From Nocardioides sp. Root682 (GTDB lineage: Bacteria > Actinomycetota > Actinomycetes > Propionibacteriales > Nocardioidaceae): a stretch of DNA of 64,000 bases. The notes under the pieces were generated by a model. It made no database searches. It was not told the origin of the DNA and saw nothing but the letters and a program-made list of their open reading frames with translations. Where the stretch lies: contig NZ_LMHJ01000001.1 in assembly GCF_001427795.1 (NCBI RefSeq), forward strand, positions 853,773 through 917,772, in the 5' to 3' direction. This document shows positions 51,732-62,514 of the stretch, in pieces. Each line of letters begins with the position of its first letter. Position 1 is the stretch's first letter. A program made the translations under genes and the position numbers.

Positions 51732-52955
51732 TCACCTTACCGCGATCGCCGCATCCCCATCCGAAACCTGGGCCAGGTGGCTCGACACGGCGTCGAACGC
51801 TCGCAAGGTCGCGAAGAGCTTCCAGGCGTGTTGTGGCTCGGGCCAGCTGGACAGCTTGACCGCGACGACGCCGGTCGCCACGTTGACGTAGAGCATCTGT
51901 CCGTGAATGCCGAGGCACAGGAGTACGTCGCGGTCGGGGTAAGGCAGCCAGAACTGGTTGCGATACATCCCACCCGGCATCAACGTCTCGGTAGGACTTG
52001 CCGCGAAGGCGTCACGTGAGTCGGGATCGCCACGGAAGGTGTCTGCGATCCAGGAGCCAGGGACCACCTGCTGGCCGGAGAGCGACGCGCCGTCTTGGGC
52101 CAGCATGGTGCCGAACCGGGCGAGATCACGCAGCGTGGCGCAGATGCCCCCGTCGTACATCCCGGACCCGACGGAGTCGACGGCGATTCTTGCGTCGTTC
52201 TCCGCGCCCAGCGCCGACCACAGGGTCCGTGACATGAGCTCGGGCATCCGTATCCCCCCAGCGGCCTCGCACACCCATCCGAGTACGTCGGTCTCGCTGC
52301 TGCGGTACTCGAAGGGGCCGCCGTGCGGGGCTTTCTGCTCGAGCGTCAACAGGTAGTCGTACATGGTGCGCGGGACCTGCGGATGCTGCCGCGGAGCCCA
52401 GCCGATCGCCTGCTCCAGGACGCGAACCTCGGCCCGGGGATCGAGGTAGTCCTCGGAGAAGTGGATGCCAGAGCGCATGTCGAGCAGATGACGGACGACC
52501 GCGCCGGCGTAGCCGCTGGCCCCCAGTGCTGGGACGTATGTGGTGAGGGGCCGATCGAGGTCGAGTGCGCCCTCCGCCGCGAGCCCACCCGCCACGACTC
52601 CGACCAGCGACTTGCTGACCGACATGAGCAAGTGCCTCGTGCCGGCGTCCATGCCGGAGTGGTACTCCTCGGCCACCACCCGTCCGTGTCGAGAGACCAT
52701 CCACCCGTCAGTCTCGGTCGCCGCCATGGTCTCAGCGACCGTCAGGACGGTCCCATCGAACTGTGGGACTGAGAGCTCACCCACGCTCTCGAACCGAGAA
52801 GGCAGCTCGGCCACCGGGCCCGTGCCGCGCGAGATGACCGCCGTCGGGAACAGATCCTCGATGTGTTGGAACGACCACTGCAGCTGGGGGGCTGTCTGCC
52901 AGTTGTCAAGGTTGACGGCACCGTGCGGACGGCTCGACTGTTGGCCCAGCGCCAC
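51732..52955 (-). CDS. Serine amidohydrolase, NylB-like (6-aminohexanoate-dimer hydrolase family)
   Basis: About 407 residues of the class C beta-lactamase fold. From GTG 52955 the nucleophile motif S-V-S-K falls at 112-115 (HLLMSVSKSL) and Y170 in SEDYLDP, the same numbers as NylB of the nylon-oligomer strain Arthrobacter KI72. A Tyr equivalent to Y215 lies in FEYRSSETDVLGW. N-terminal residues VNLDNWQTAPQLQWSF also follow NylB. NylB cleaves linear amides of omega-amino acids. GTG 52955 lies just after the ATP-grasp stop (TGA-C-GTG); a GTG at 52985 is possible but would overlap it. The actual amide substrate is not known. Confidence 0.8.
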   Translation of the reverse strand: MALGQQSSRPHGAVNLDNWQTAPQLQWSFQHIEDLFPTAVISRGTGPVAELPSRFESVGELSVPQFDGTVLTVAETMAATETDGWMVSRHGRVVAEEYHSGMDAGTRHLLMSVSKSLVGVVAGGLAAEGALDLDRPLTTYVPALGASGYAGAVVRHLLDMRSGIHFSEDYLDPRAEVRVLEQAIGWAPRQHPQVPRTMYDYLLTLEQKAPHGGPFEYRSSETDVLGWVCEAAGGIRMPELMSRTLWSALGAENDARIAVDSVGSGMYDGGICATLRDLARFGTMLAQDGASLSGQQVVPGSWIADTFRGDPDSRDAFAASPTETLMPGGMYRNQFWLPYPDRDVLLCLGIHGQMLYVNVATGVVAVKLSSWPEPQHAWKLFATLRAFDAVSSHLAQVSDGDAAIAVR

Positions 52956-52956
52956 G

Positions 52957-54534
52957 TCAGCGCCCAGGGCTGGTCGTGGAGCCACCCACGTCCCAGGTCG
53001 GGACCACCGCCGGTGGTGGCGTCACGGGCGTTCCGGCGTAGAGGGCACGCAGCGAATGGATGAGGTGTTTGGCCCGGATCGTCAACGTCGCCGGCTTCCC
53101 GGGCGTTCCGGTCTGGAGGCGCCCCTTGGTCACCAGCACGCCGATGTCGGCACCCTTCCAGCGATAGTCGCCCGCTCCATAGATCCGGAGGAAGAATGCC
53201 TCGGACTCATTCTGGAGTTGGTGCCAGTCGAGGGCTGCTCGTTGGAAGACCAACGATCCGCTGGCGTCGAGGCAGTAGGTCCCAGTGCGGGCCGCTGTGT
53301 CGATCCGCTCGACTCCCGGCGACGTCTCCTTGATGATCATCTGGGACCAGAGGTCCACCGCGGCGAGTTCCTGCCAGCGCTGGTTAATGTCGTCCAGGTC
53401 CAAGTCGAGCTCGACCGGCAGGTACTCGAGAAGGTGGAAAAGAAACAACGGCACATCGGCGTAGGCACCGGCGGTGACGTTGGTGATCGACGAGGCGCCA
53501 CTGATGCGGGGGTTGAGCTCACCGAGGTAGACCTCGTCGGTGTCGACGTCGACGAGAACATCGACCTCGAAGAACCCGCGGTAGCCCTCGACGCCGAGCC
53601 GGTCCCCCAGCCTGCGCACCAATGCAGCAGCGCGCGCCCGCAGGTCGCCGGTCAGCACCTCGGGGAACATCTCGTTGCCGCACCAGCCGCCTCGATAGGG
53701 CGTGAGCTCTGGGTGCCCCGTCAGCTCGGACATGAAGGGACCCACCACAGTCCCGCATCGGGTCAGCACCGCCTCGACCGCGACCGGGCGGTTGTTGATG
53801 CGCTTCATCACCTTGACCTGTTGGCCCACGATCTCGGTGCTGTGCTGGTCCCAGTCGGCCGCCGAGCTGATGAAGAACGTGGTCTTGCCTGAGTCGCCGT
53901 AGGCAGTCTGCACGACCAGGTCCAACCCCAGACCCGCCTCCTCAGCCGCAGCAGTGAGACCGTCGAAGTCCTCGACCGTGGTCACCACGTTGGGCACGCT
54001 GGGCACGCCCACCTCGTCGCCCAGTCGGGTCGTAACAATCTTGGAGTCCAGGTGCTCTCGCAACTGCGCCTTTGGCAGGATCAGGTCGTAGCCAAGTTCC
54101 TCACAGATGCGCTCGGTCTCTTCGTCGAAGAAGACCATCGCGATCTTGGGCCGAGTCCCCGGCCTGGTCCGGCTTCCGATGAACGCGCGCACCTCTGAGT
54201 TCTCGAGCAGCCAGTTGTTGATGTGCTCCCCGCTCTCGAAGTCAACGTGCGGACGGTGGGCCGGCGTGAACACCCGTGGATGGGCGCCGTCCCACGCGTC
54301 GTAGTAGGCGACATAGGTGAAGTTGCGCACCCAGCGGTCGAGTCCCAGCAGGTTGAACGGGGTCGCGCCCACGAAGTAGATCGGCGTGTCGTTGGTTCGG
54401 AAGAAGTGCCTTACCTCGGACATGTTGCGCAGCGTCCCTGGCGCAACGCCTGGCGGCGAGATACTCGCCGGTCCGAACGCGGCATCAGTCGCCACGGTCG
54501 CCATCGGGTCGAGCCCTGCGGGCGGAGTGGTCAC
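52957..54534 (-). CDS. ATP-grasp ligase, carboxylate-amine type
   Basis: 525 residues. The ATP-grasp fold is recognisable from the ATP-lid region (VVQTAYGDSGKTTFFIS), the linker YRGFFEVDVLVDVDTD and the metal-binding YLGELNPRISGASSIT. An N-terminal preATP-grasp domain (PIYFVGATPFNLLGLDRW) precedes it. Proteins of this shape activate a carboxylate as acyl phosphate and join it to an amine or similar nucleophile. The product name biotin carboxylase is often applied to such sequences but there is no biotin enzyme here. GTG 54534 overlaps the aldehyde dehydrogenase stop (GTGA). It may conjugate an amine prior to oxidation; that is inference. Confidence 0.75.
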   Translation of the reverse strand: MTTPPAGLDPMATVATDAAFGPASISPPGVAPGTLRNMSEVRHFFRTNDTPIYFVGATPFNLLGLDRWVRNFTYVAYYDAWDGAHPRVFTPAHRPHVDFESGEHINNWLLENSEVRAFIGSRTRPGTRPKIAMVFFDEETERICEELGYDLILPKAQLREHLDSKIVTTRLGDEVGVPSVPNVVTTVEDFDGLTAAAEEAGLGLDLVVQTAYGDSGKTTFFISSAADWDQHSTEIVGQQVKVMKRINNRPVAVEAVLTRCGTVVGPFMSELTGHPELTPYRGGWCGNEMFPEVLTGDLRARAAALVRRLGDRLGVEGYRGFFEVDVLVDVDTDEVYLGELNPRISGASSITNVTAGAYADVPLFLFHLLEYLPVELDLDLDDINQRWQELAAVDLWSQMIIKETSPGVERIDTAARTGTYCLDASGSLVFQRAALDWHQLQNESEAFFLRIYGAGDYRWKGADIGVLVTKGRLQTGTPGKPATLTIRAKHLIHSLRALYAGTPVTPPPAVVPTWDVGGSTTSPGR

Positions 54535-55922
54535 GAACGTCCCCTGTCGTCAACCAACGGTGAGTAGGTGCGGATGAGCTTCTTGTTCACGAACTCGTCC
54601 ATGCCGAAGTACCCCAGCTCGCGCCCAAACCCCGAGCGCTTCACGCCTCCGAACGGAATCTCCGGCGCGTCGAGCATCACGCCGTTGACGAACACCATGC
54701 CGGCGTCAATCTGGTTCGCCACCCGCTCCGCCTGTTGGGGGTCAGTGGTGTACAGGTAGGAGCCCAAGCCGTAAGGCGTGTCGTTGGCGAGCTCGACGGC
54801 CTCTGCCTCTGAGGACACACTGAAGACCATGGCAACCGGCCCGAAGAGCTCCTGGGAGAACACATCCTGGTCGGGTGTGACCCCAGTGAGCACTCCCGGC
54901 GGGAAGAAGGCACCGTCGCGCTCCCCGTTGGTGTGCAGAACCGCGCCTTGGTCCACGGCCCGGTTCACCTGGCCCTCGAGGCCTTCGGCGGCACGGACCG
55001 AGGACATCGGCGCGATGCCGTCCGCGCCCGCGAGCATCGAGGTCGTGAATCGGTCGAGGAACGCCTCGTAGAGATCGTCGGCCACGATGAACCGCTTCGG
55101 GGCGTTGCAGACCTGACCGACGTTTTCCAGACGTGCTGCCACCGCGGCCTCAACAACGGCGTCGAGGTCTTCGGTGCTGAGTAGCACGAACGGATCGGAC
55201 CCACCCAGTTCCAGGACCACTTTCTTCAGGTTCCGGCCGGCGATCTCGGCGACCGCCGCTCCTGCCCGCTCGGACCCGGTCAGGGACACCCCAGAGATGC
55301 GTGGGTCGGCGATCATCTCCGCCACCTGGTTGACCGTCGCGTTGACTGCGACGTATGCCCCGACGGGAAACCCTGCCTCAGCGAAGATCTCGTGCAGGGC
55401 CGCGGCCGACTCCGGACACTGGGGCGCATGCTTGAGCACGATGGTGTTACCGATGGCCAGGTTGGGGGCCGCGAAGCGGGCCACCTGGTAGTAGGGGAGG
55501 TTCCACGGCATGATGCCGAGCAGCGCCCCTAACGGGCTGCGGCGGATCACCGCCGTGCCGCCCCCCTGACTCAGCGGAACCTGTTCGTCGCCTAGGAGCC
55601 GCACCGCGTTGTCGGCGTAGAACTCATAGATCTCGCGGCAGAAGTCAACCTCGCCGAGTGCCTCCTCGAGGGGCTTGCCCATCTCTCGGCCGATGGCGGC
55701 GGCCAGATGCTCGCGTCGCTCTCCGTGGAGCTCGGCCACTCGCCGGATCAACGCGGCGCGCTCCGCAGCGCTCGATGTGCGACCCCATGATTCGCACGCT
55801 GAGGCGGCATTGCCAAGCGCCATGTCGATGTCAGCCTGCGATGCCTGAGGGAAGGTCGCCAACCTCTCCCCCGTGGCCGGGTCGATGACGGCGTAGTCGT
55901 CGATGAGTGCGTAGTCCTCCAT
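54531..55922 (-). CDS. Aldehyde dehydrogenase, succinate-semialdehyde type
   Basis: 463 residues. MPWNLPYYQVARFAAPNLAIGN, the base in LELGGSDPFVLL and the nucleophile in LENVGQVCNAPKR mark the NAD(P) aldehyde dehydrogenase fold. The compact length and the GQVCNAPKRFIV context resemble the Sad/GabD1 succinate-semialdehyde group. It could equally act on other short omega-oxo acids such as adipate semialdehyde. ATG 55922 follows AGGAAGAG. Its stop overlaps the ligase gene. Confidence 0.85.
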   Translation of the reverse strand: MEDYALIDDYAVIDPATGERLATFPQASQADIDMALGNAASACESWGRTSSAAERAALIRRVAELHGERREHLAAAIGREMGKPLEEALGEVDFCREIYEFYADNAVRLLGDEQVPLSQGGGTAVIRRSPLGALLGIMPWNLPYYQVARFAAPNLAIGNTIVLKHAPQCPESAAALHEIFAEAGFPVGAYVAVNATVNQVAEMIADPRISGVSLTGSERAGAAVAEIAGRNLKKVVLELGGSDPFVLLSTEDLDAVVEAAVAARLENVGQVCNAPKRFIVADDLYEAFLDRFTTSMLAGADGIAPMSSVRAAEGLEGQVNRAVDQGAVLHTNGERDGAFFPPGVLTGVTPDQDVFSQELFGPVAMVFSVSSEAEAVELANDTPYGLGSYLYTTDPQQAERVANQIDAGMVFVNGVMLDAPEIPFGGVKRSGFGRELGYFGMDEFVNKKLIRTYSPLVDDRGRS

Positions 55923-55949
55923 GCTGTTCTCTCTTCCTGTACGCCGTGG

Positions 55950-58250
55950 CTACTTCAGCGGCTCGGTGTCTCGGAAGCGCCGCAACACGTTCGTCGTGAG
56001 TCGGGCGATGTTGTTCTCGTAGCCGTTGTGGGAAAGCGATCCCGTCCACGCGATCGAACCGACTGAGAAGAAGCCACCGCCGCCGTCCAGTGCCCCGTAG
56101 ACGACGTCCGACCTCACCGACGGCTGCTCTGTTCCTCCCAGCCCGGGGAGCTGCTCGTAGAGCTCCTCGGCAACCAGGAGGTAGGTGTCGGACAGGGGCC
56201 CGGAGGTGGCCACCACCAGGGTGTCCGGGGGTGTCCCGAGGCTCGGGTTGTAGAAGTCGATCTCGGAACCCGCCGCGCCTCCGCCGATGATGCCGAAGTC
56301 TCCGAGGCGCTCCTCGGCTCCGATGCCCTCGAAGATGAAGCTGGCGCGCGCGTCGAAGCTGTCCTCGAGCCGCTGGTAGTAGGTGCAGCGGTCAAAGCCT
56401 TGAGCGGACATGCCGACGCCGACGAGGCGCTCCGGCGCCTTGCCCTTGTTGCGCCACAGACCGGCGGACTCGCCCGAGGTGGTGTGGCGCTGCTCCGCGA
56501 AGGGTGACTGGTGGGGTCGGGTGCCGCCGTCGGCGCGCCGTACCTCGACGATGTGTCGGTTCTCCGGGTCAAACGACGTCGTGGCGTAGAACCCGTTGCC
56601 GCCGAGATACATCAGCCGACCACCCGCGGCTGTGAACTGCGCAAGCGCATCGAGCTCGCCGCGGGTCATGTACTCCGGGTGACTGCCCGTGATGATGACG
56701 CGATAGCGAGAGATGAGGTCGTAGCCCTCGAGGTCCAGGGTCTCGTCGGTGATCGCGTCGAACTCGCAGTCGACCTCTTCGAGCCAATGCGTGATGCACA
56801 GGTCCGCGGGCAGACCCCACGGCCCCTCGCTCATGAACGACGCCCGGTATCGAGGCTGCATGGTGATGAGGGGTCGGCGAGCGGTGCTGAAGATGACGCC
56901 CGAACCGTCGTTGTGGATCTCGTAGCAGGAGCGGCCGAACTCGGGATGGTCCTGGAGGTCCAGGTCCTCGGAGTGGACGATGGGTGTGTGGCCCAGCAAC
57001 ATCTCCATGCTGTCGGCCTCGAACGCGATCCGGTCGTTCGCATAGGCGAGGTAGCTGCCGGTGGGGAACAGCACGGCGACGTCGCGCGCACGCTGCCCCG
57101 GCCCGACGAAGAACGGCACGTGGTGGTCCCTACCCTCCGCAGTGAGCCGGAAGGCGTACACCCCGCTGGCAAGGTCTTCGGGCACGTCGAACGTGAGAGC
57201 CACTGGCCAGTCCGCGTCGGCAATGTCGTCGTCATGGAAGTGGATGGCGTCGTACTCGTCCGGTGCCACCCGGAAGTCCTCGACGCGGCCCTCGAACGCG
57301 GGACCGGTGACACCGCGAACCGGGCCATTCACACAGCGACCGTTCAGACCGTTCGGCGACTCGTCGACGACGGCAGACAGCAGCAGCCCGTCCGGCCGCT
57401 CGCTACGGCCGAAGTGCCAGCGTGCGACGGTCTCAAGGCTGTCTCCGTTCCGTCGGTGAACCCGGACGCCGCCGATCTTGCCGTTGAAGGCCGAGGTTGC
57501 GACCAGCCGTGAGTCCGTGACGGCGGCCAGGGCCCCGATGCGGAAGGGCATCTCCGATGCCGTCCATGCGCCGTCGCTCCGCGCCTCTGCCGATTCCGGC
57601 TCCAGGCGCGCGGCGGCAGGAGCGACCAAGTCCATAGCGTGCTTCAGCGGCGTGCACGTCAAGACAACCTTCCCGCCTTCGGCCGGGACCGTGATGACGA
57701 GCTCGTACCAGTGATGGGCGGTCAGTGCGGTGTCCAGCTGAACCGTGCGTGACTGTCCCGCTTCGCTCCAGATGAACATGGGGCGGCCATCGTCGAGCGT
57801 GAGGGCCCAGCCTGTCGACGCCGCGGCATCCCAGGTCCCCAGCACCGTCTGGTGCTCACCGTGAAACGCCACGGAGCTGTGGCTGATCCGGTAGGCGCCG
57901 CGGGTTCCGCTGCGATCGTCGCGCGGGAGCGTCGGAAAGATGGCTGCACGTACCTCGAAGCCCGCGGGGTCCTTCAGTAGTCCGGTCGGGTCGCTCACCT
58001 CGACGAAGGAGCCCGGCCGGCACTCGTAGTGGCTCCCGGGGTAGGTCCCGTCGACTGCTGTGGGTAGGACGGTCTCCTGGAAGCCGGGACCGGCGGAGCC
58101 GTCGAAGCCGTGGTGGAGCTGGACCACGGTCGCGGCATATGATTCGGCCTCCTCGCAGCTGACGTGGAGGGTGAGCTGCTCACCCGGCCGCGCAGACAGT
58201 CGGTCGGTGTATCCGTACACCTTCTGGTTGGCACTGGTCGGCGCGATCAT
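55950..58250 (-). CDS. dmfA2: N,N-dimethylformamidase-like amidohydrolase, large (iron) subunit
   Basis: About 766 residues, against 762 for known DMFase large subunits. The N-terminal two-thirds contain beta domains, including a laminin-G/concanavalin-like part with W and strand repeats; the amidohydrolase part follows. Paracoccus DMFase binds iron with two Tyr and one Glu. Equivalent residues here are Y400 (FPTGSYLAYAN), Y443 (SCYEIHNDG) and E526 (TGSHPEYMT). The last two motifs are separated as in that enzyme within two residues. It hydrolyses the amide bond of dimethylformamide in the model; the substrate here may differ. ATG 58250 overlaps the small-subunit stop (ATGA). Confidence 0.85.
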   Translation of the reverse strand: MIAPTSANQKVYGYTDRLSARPGEQLTLHVSCEEAESYAATVVQLHHGFDGSAGPGFQETVLPTAVDGTYPGSHYECRPGSFVEVSDPTGLLKDPAGFEVRAAIFPTLPRDDRSGTRGAYRISHSSVAFHGEHQTVLGTWDAAASTGWALTLDDGRPMFIWSEAGQSRTVQLDTALTAHHWYELVITVPAEGGKVVLTCTPLKHAMDLVAPAAARLEPESAEARSDGAWTASEMPFRIGALAAVTDSRLVATSAFNGKIGGVRVHRRNGDSLETVARWHFGRSERPDGLLLSAVVDESPNGLNGRCVNGPVRGVTGPAFEGRVEDFRVAPDEYDAIHFHDDDIADADWPVALTFDVPEDLASGVYAFRLTAEGRDHHVPFFVGPGQRARDVAVLFPTGSYLAYANDRIAFEADSMEMLLGHTPIVHSEDLDLQDHPEFGRSCYEIHNDGSGVIFSTARRPLITMQPRYRASFMSEGPWGLPADLCITHWLEEVDCEFDAITDETLDLEGYDLISRYRVIITGSHPEYMTRGELDALAQFTAAGGRLMYLGGNGFYATTSFDPENRHIVEVRRADGGTRPHQSPFAEQRHTTSGESAGLWRNKGKAPERLVGVGMSAQGFDRCTYYQRLEDSFDARASFIFEGIGAEERLGDFGIIGGGAAGSEIDFYNPSLGTPPDTLVVATSGPLSDTYLLVAEELYEQLPGLGGTEQPSVRSDVVYGALDGGGGFFSVGSIAWTGSLSHNGYENNIARLTTNVLRRFRDTEPLK

Positions 58251-58639
58251 GATCCCGATCCCTTTCGTTGTGGCAGTTCGTGAACGGCGGCTGTCTTGAG
58301 GTACTCCGCCTTTCGCTCGTGGAAGACCGCCCTCATCGCGTCCTCGTAGTCGCCGTACGGGTCGGGGTGCACGACGAGGTTGCCGGGAGCCCCGTGGGTG
58401 ACCCGGGCAAGGCACCAAGGCCCGTCAGGGCCGGTGGCATAGATGAGGTGTTTGCCCTGGATCGGCTGGCTGCGAAGGATTCGCAGTACTCGGTTCGCGC
58501 CGTCCTCCAGAATCCACAGGGGGTCGGCGTCATGGAGTGCGACGACTTCTTCAGTGAACTCTTCTCGAAGACGGGCCAAGCTGCGCTGGGTGAAGACCTC
58601 GAGCAGCTCCGCGCTTCTTTCGGATGCCGTACGCGTCAT
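58247..58639 (-). CDS. dmfA1: N,N-dimethylformamidase-like small subunit
   Basis: 130 residues, compared with 132 in known DMFase small subunits. It is a soluble alpha/beta protein (LHDADPLWILEDGANRV, GPWCLARVTHGAPGN) that packs on the large subunit. It precedes the large subunit with a 4-bp ATGA overlap, the same order as the Paracoccus/Alcaligenes dmf genes. ATG 58639 has AGGAG six bases upstream. Confidence 0.85.
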   Translation of the reverse strand: MTRTASERSAELLEVFTQRSLARLREEFTEEVVALHDADPLWILEDGANRVLRILRSQPIQGKHLIYATGPDGPWCLARVTHGAPGNLVVHPDPYGDYEDAMRAVFHERKAEYLKTAAVHELPQRKGSGS

Positions 58640-58711
58640 TGGACACTCCTGTACTGGTTGGACGGCCGCGAGGTCGTCAGGATGCGGTCTGAAGTCGACA
58701 GTCCGGCCGAG

Positions 58712-60067
58712 TCAGAGGTCTGACTGCTCCATGGAACGCCCCGTGACCTTGAAGAAGGCCGCCACTCCGACGCCCACAGCGAGCCAGCAGACGCCCAGGA
58801 TCTTGGCGTGGGGGTTCGCGCTCCACATGGCGAAGAGCAGAATCGCGGTCCCAATGACGGGAGAAGCCAGATGAAGGAAGAAGCGGCGGCTCTTTCCACG
58901 AACGATGAAGTGGTTGACAACCGCGACGTTCAACAAGATGTAGGCGGTCAGGGCGCCAAACGTGACCAAGGTGATCAGAAGACCGGACTGTTCGACGCCG
59001 AGAACGCCGATCCCGATGGACAGCACTGCGATGAAGAGCATCGCGTTCCTTGGCACCTTGTGATCGCTGACTCGCGCGAGGAACCGCGGCAGCTGGCCGT
59101 CGCGGGCCATGCTGAACACCAGCCGAGATGACGTCGCATTGGAGGCGATCGCATTGGCGAACAGGGCAATGAGGGCGTTGGTCAGCAACACGACGTGACC
59201 GAACCACGGCGCCATCGAGTGACTCACGATGTCGTAGAACGCGTTGTTGGTTTCGTCTCCGTCGGCGAATGTGGTGCCGGTGGGAATGAGGACGGCGGCC
59301 AGGCAGACCTGGAGTACGAACAGGACACCAACGCACCACATCACCCGGATCGTCGCCCGAGCCACAGTGGCTCCACCGCCCTCAGCTTCTTCGTTGAGTG
59401 TGGAGATGGCATCGAAGCCGATGAAGCTCAATGCAGCCACGGGGACGGCTGATGCCACGAGAGCCCACGAGGAGTTCGACGAGGGGATGAGGACGTCGAG
59501 TGACAGGTAGGCGTCGCCGGCGATGATCAGAGCGGTCGCCCAAACGACGAAGACCGTCAGGACGGTGAGCTGGATGCACAGGAAGATCTTGTTCATCCGA
59601 GCCGTCACGCTGACTCCCATGATGTTGATGAAGGCCGTGGCCGCCACGAACAGGATCACCCAGGCCCAGCCCGGCACCGCGGTGACTTCGGAAGCCATGG
59701 CAAGAGAGGCGAAGACACAGAGCAGGGCGGGGAGCAGTAGGTAGTCGAGCAGGATCGCCCAACCTGAGATGAAGCCGAAGAAGGTTGAGGTCCCCATCCG
59801 GACATAGGAATACACCGAGCCAGCGACGGGGAACTGCAAGGCCATCTCTCGATAGCTCAACGCGCTGAATGTCATGACGAGTGCCGTGACGAGGTACACC
59901 GCGCCGGCTGCTCCGACCGAAAGGTTGTAGACGGTGCCGAAGACCGAGATCGGTGCGATCGGCACCATGTAGATGAGGCCGTAGATCACCACGTCCGTCA
60001 GACTGAGCGACCGCGAGAGCTGCGCCTCGTAGCCCAGCTCGGACAGCCTCGCGTTCTCGGTGTTCAT
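58712..60067 (-). CDS. APC-family permease, PuuP-like
   Basis: About 451 residues with twelve membrane helices. Helix 1 begins SLSLTDVVIYGLIYMVPIAP, and SGWAILLDYLLLP and FIGFDAISTLNEEAEGG follow, each with a clear counterpart in the E. coli putrescine importer PuuP. It should import a polyamine, amine or amino acid. ATG 60067 has AGGAG five bases before it; ATG 60109 with AAAGG is an alternative that adds 14 residues. It lies between the DMFase genes and acsA on the same strand. Confidence 0.88.
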   Translation of the reverse strand: MNTENARLSELGYEAQLSRSLSLTDVVIYGLIYMVPIAPISVFGTVYNLSVGAAGAVYLVTALVMTFSALSYREMALQFPVAGSVYSYVRMGTSTFFGFISGWAILLDYLLLPALLCVFASLAMASEVTAVPGWAWVILFVAATAFINIMGVSVTARMNKIFLCIQLTVLTVFVVWATALIIAGDAYLSLDVLIPSSNSSWALVASAVPVAALSFIGFDAISTLNEEAEGGGATVARATIRVMWCVGVLFVLQVCLAAVLIPTGTTFADGDETNNAFYDIVSHSMAPWFGHVVLLTNALIALFANAIASNATSSRLVFSMARDGQLPRFLARVSDHKVPRNAMLFIAVLSIGIGVLGVEQSGLLITLVTFGALTAYILLNVAVVNHFIVRGKSRRFFLHLASPVIGTAILLFAMWSANPHAKILGVCWLAVGVGVAAFFKVTGRSMEQSDL

Positions 60068-60278
60068 CGCTTCTCCTGGGACCAATGTCGCATCCGCGTG
60101 GTCAGTCATAACTGTCTACCTTTCGGGACCGTCGATGCTCGGTTTCTGCGCCCGTTCGTGCCCGGGTCCCGAGGAGGACGGACGGCGCCTGGGGCAGGAG
60201 CGCCTTGGCTTTGAAGTCTCGGCCTCAGTCGGCAACTTGCTCAATACGTACATGTGCGGATGGCGATCCGCCGGTGGG

Positions 60279-62267
<1,989 letters not shown>

Positions 62268-62514
62268 GGTCACTCCTGGAGGTCGAGCACGTCAGCCTGA
62301 TGTGCGGAGCCGGGCGGGTTGATGGTGGAGAGGGTGGCGAGCACGTCAGATGCAGGCGTCGAGCCGCGAACCAGATGCCGTCCCAGGGGTAATCAGCGCA
62401 TCCGTCTCGTCTGCGTGCCGATCCGCCCAGCCAGTCCGGGCAGGGGGGTACCACCGCGATCGCTGGGCTGGAGCCTCCGTGGTCACCAGTGGTCGCGGGC
62501 AGACGGTGAGCGGC

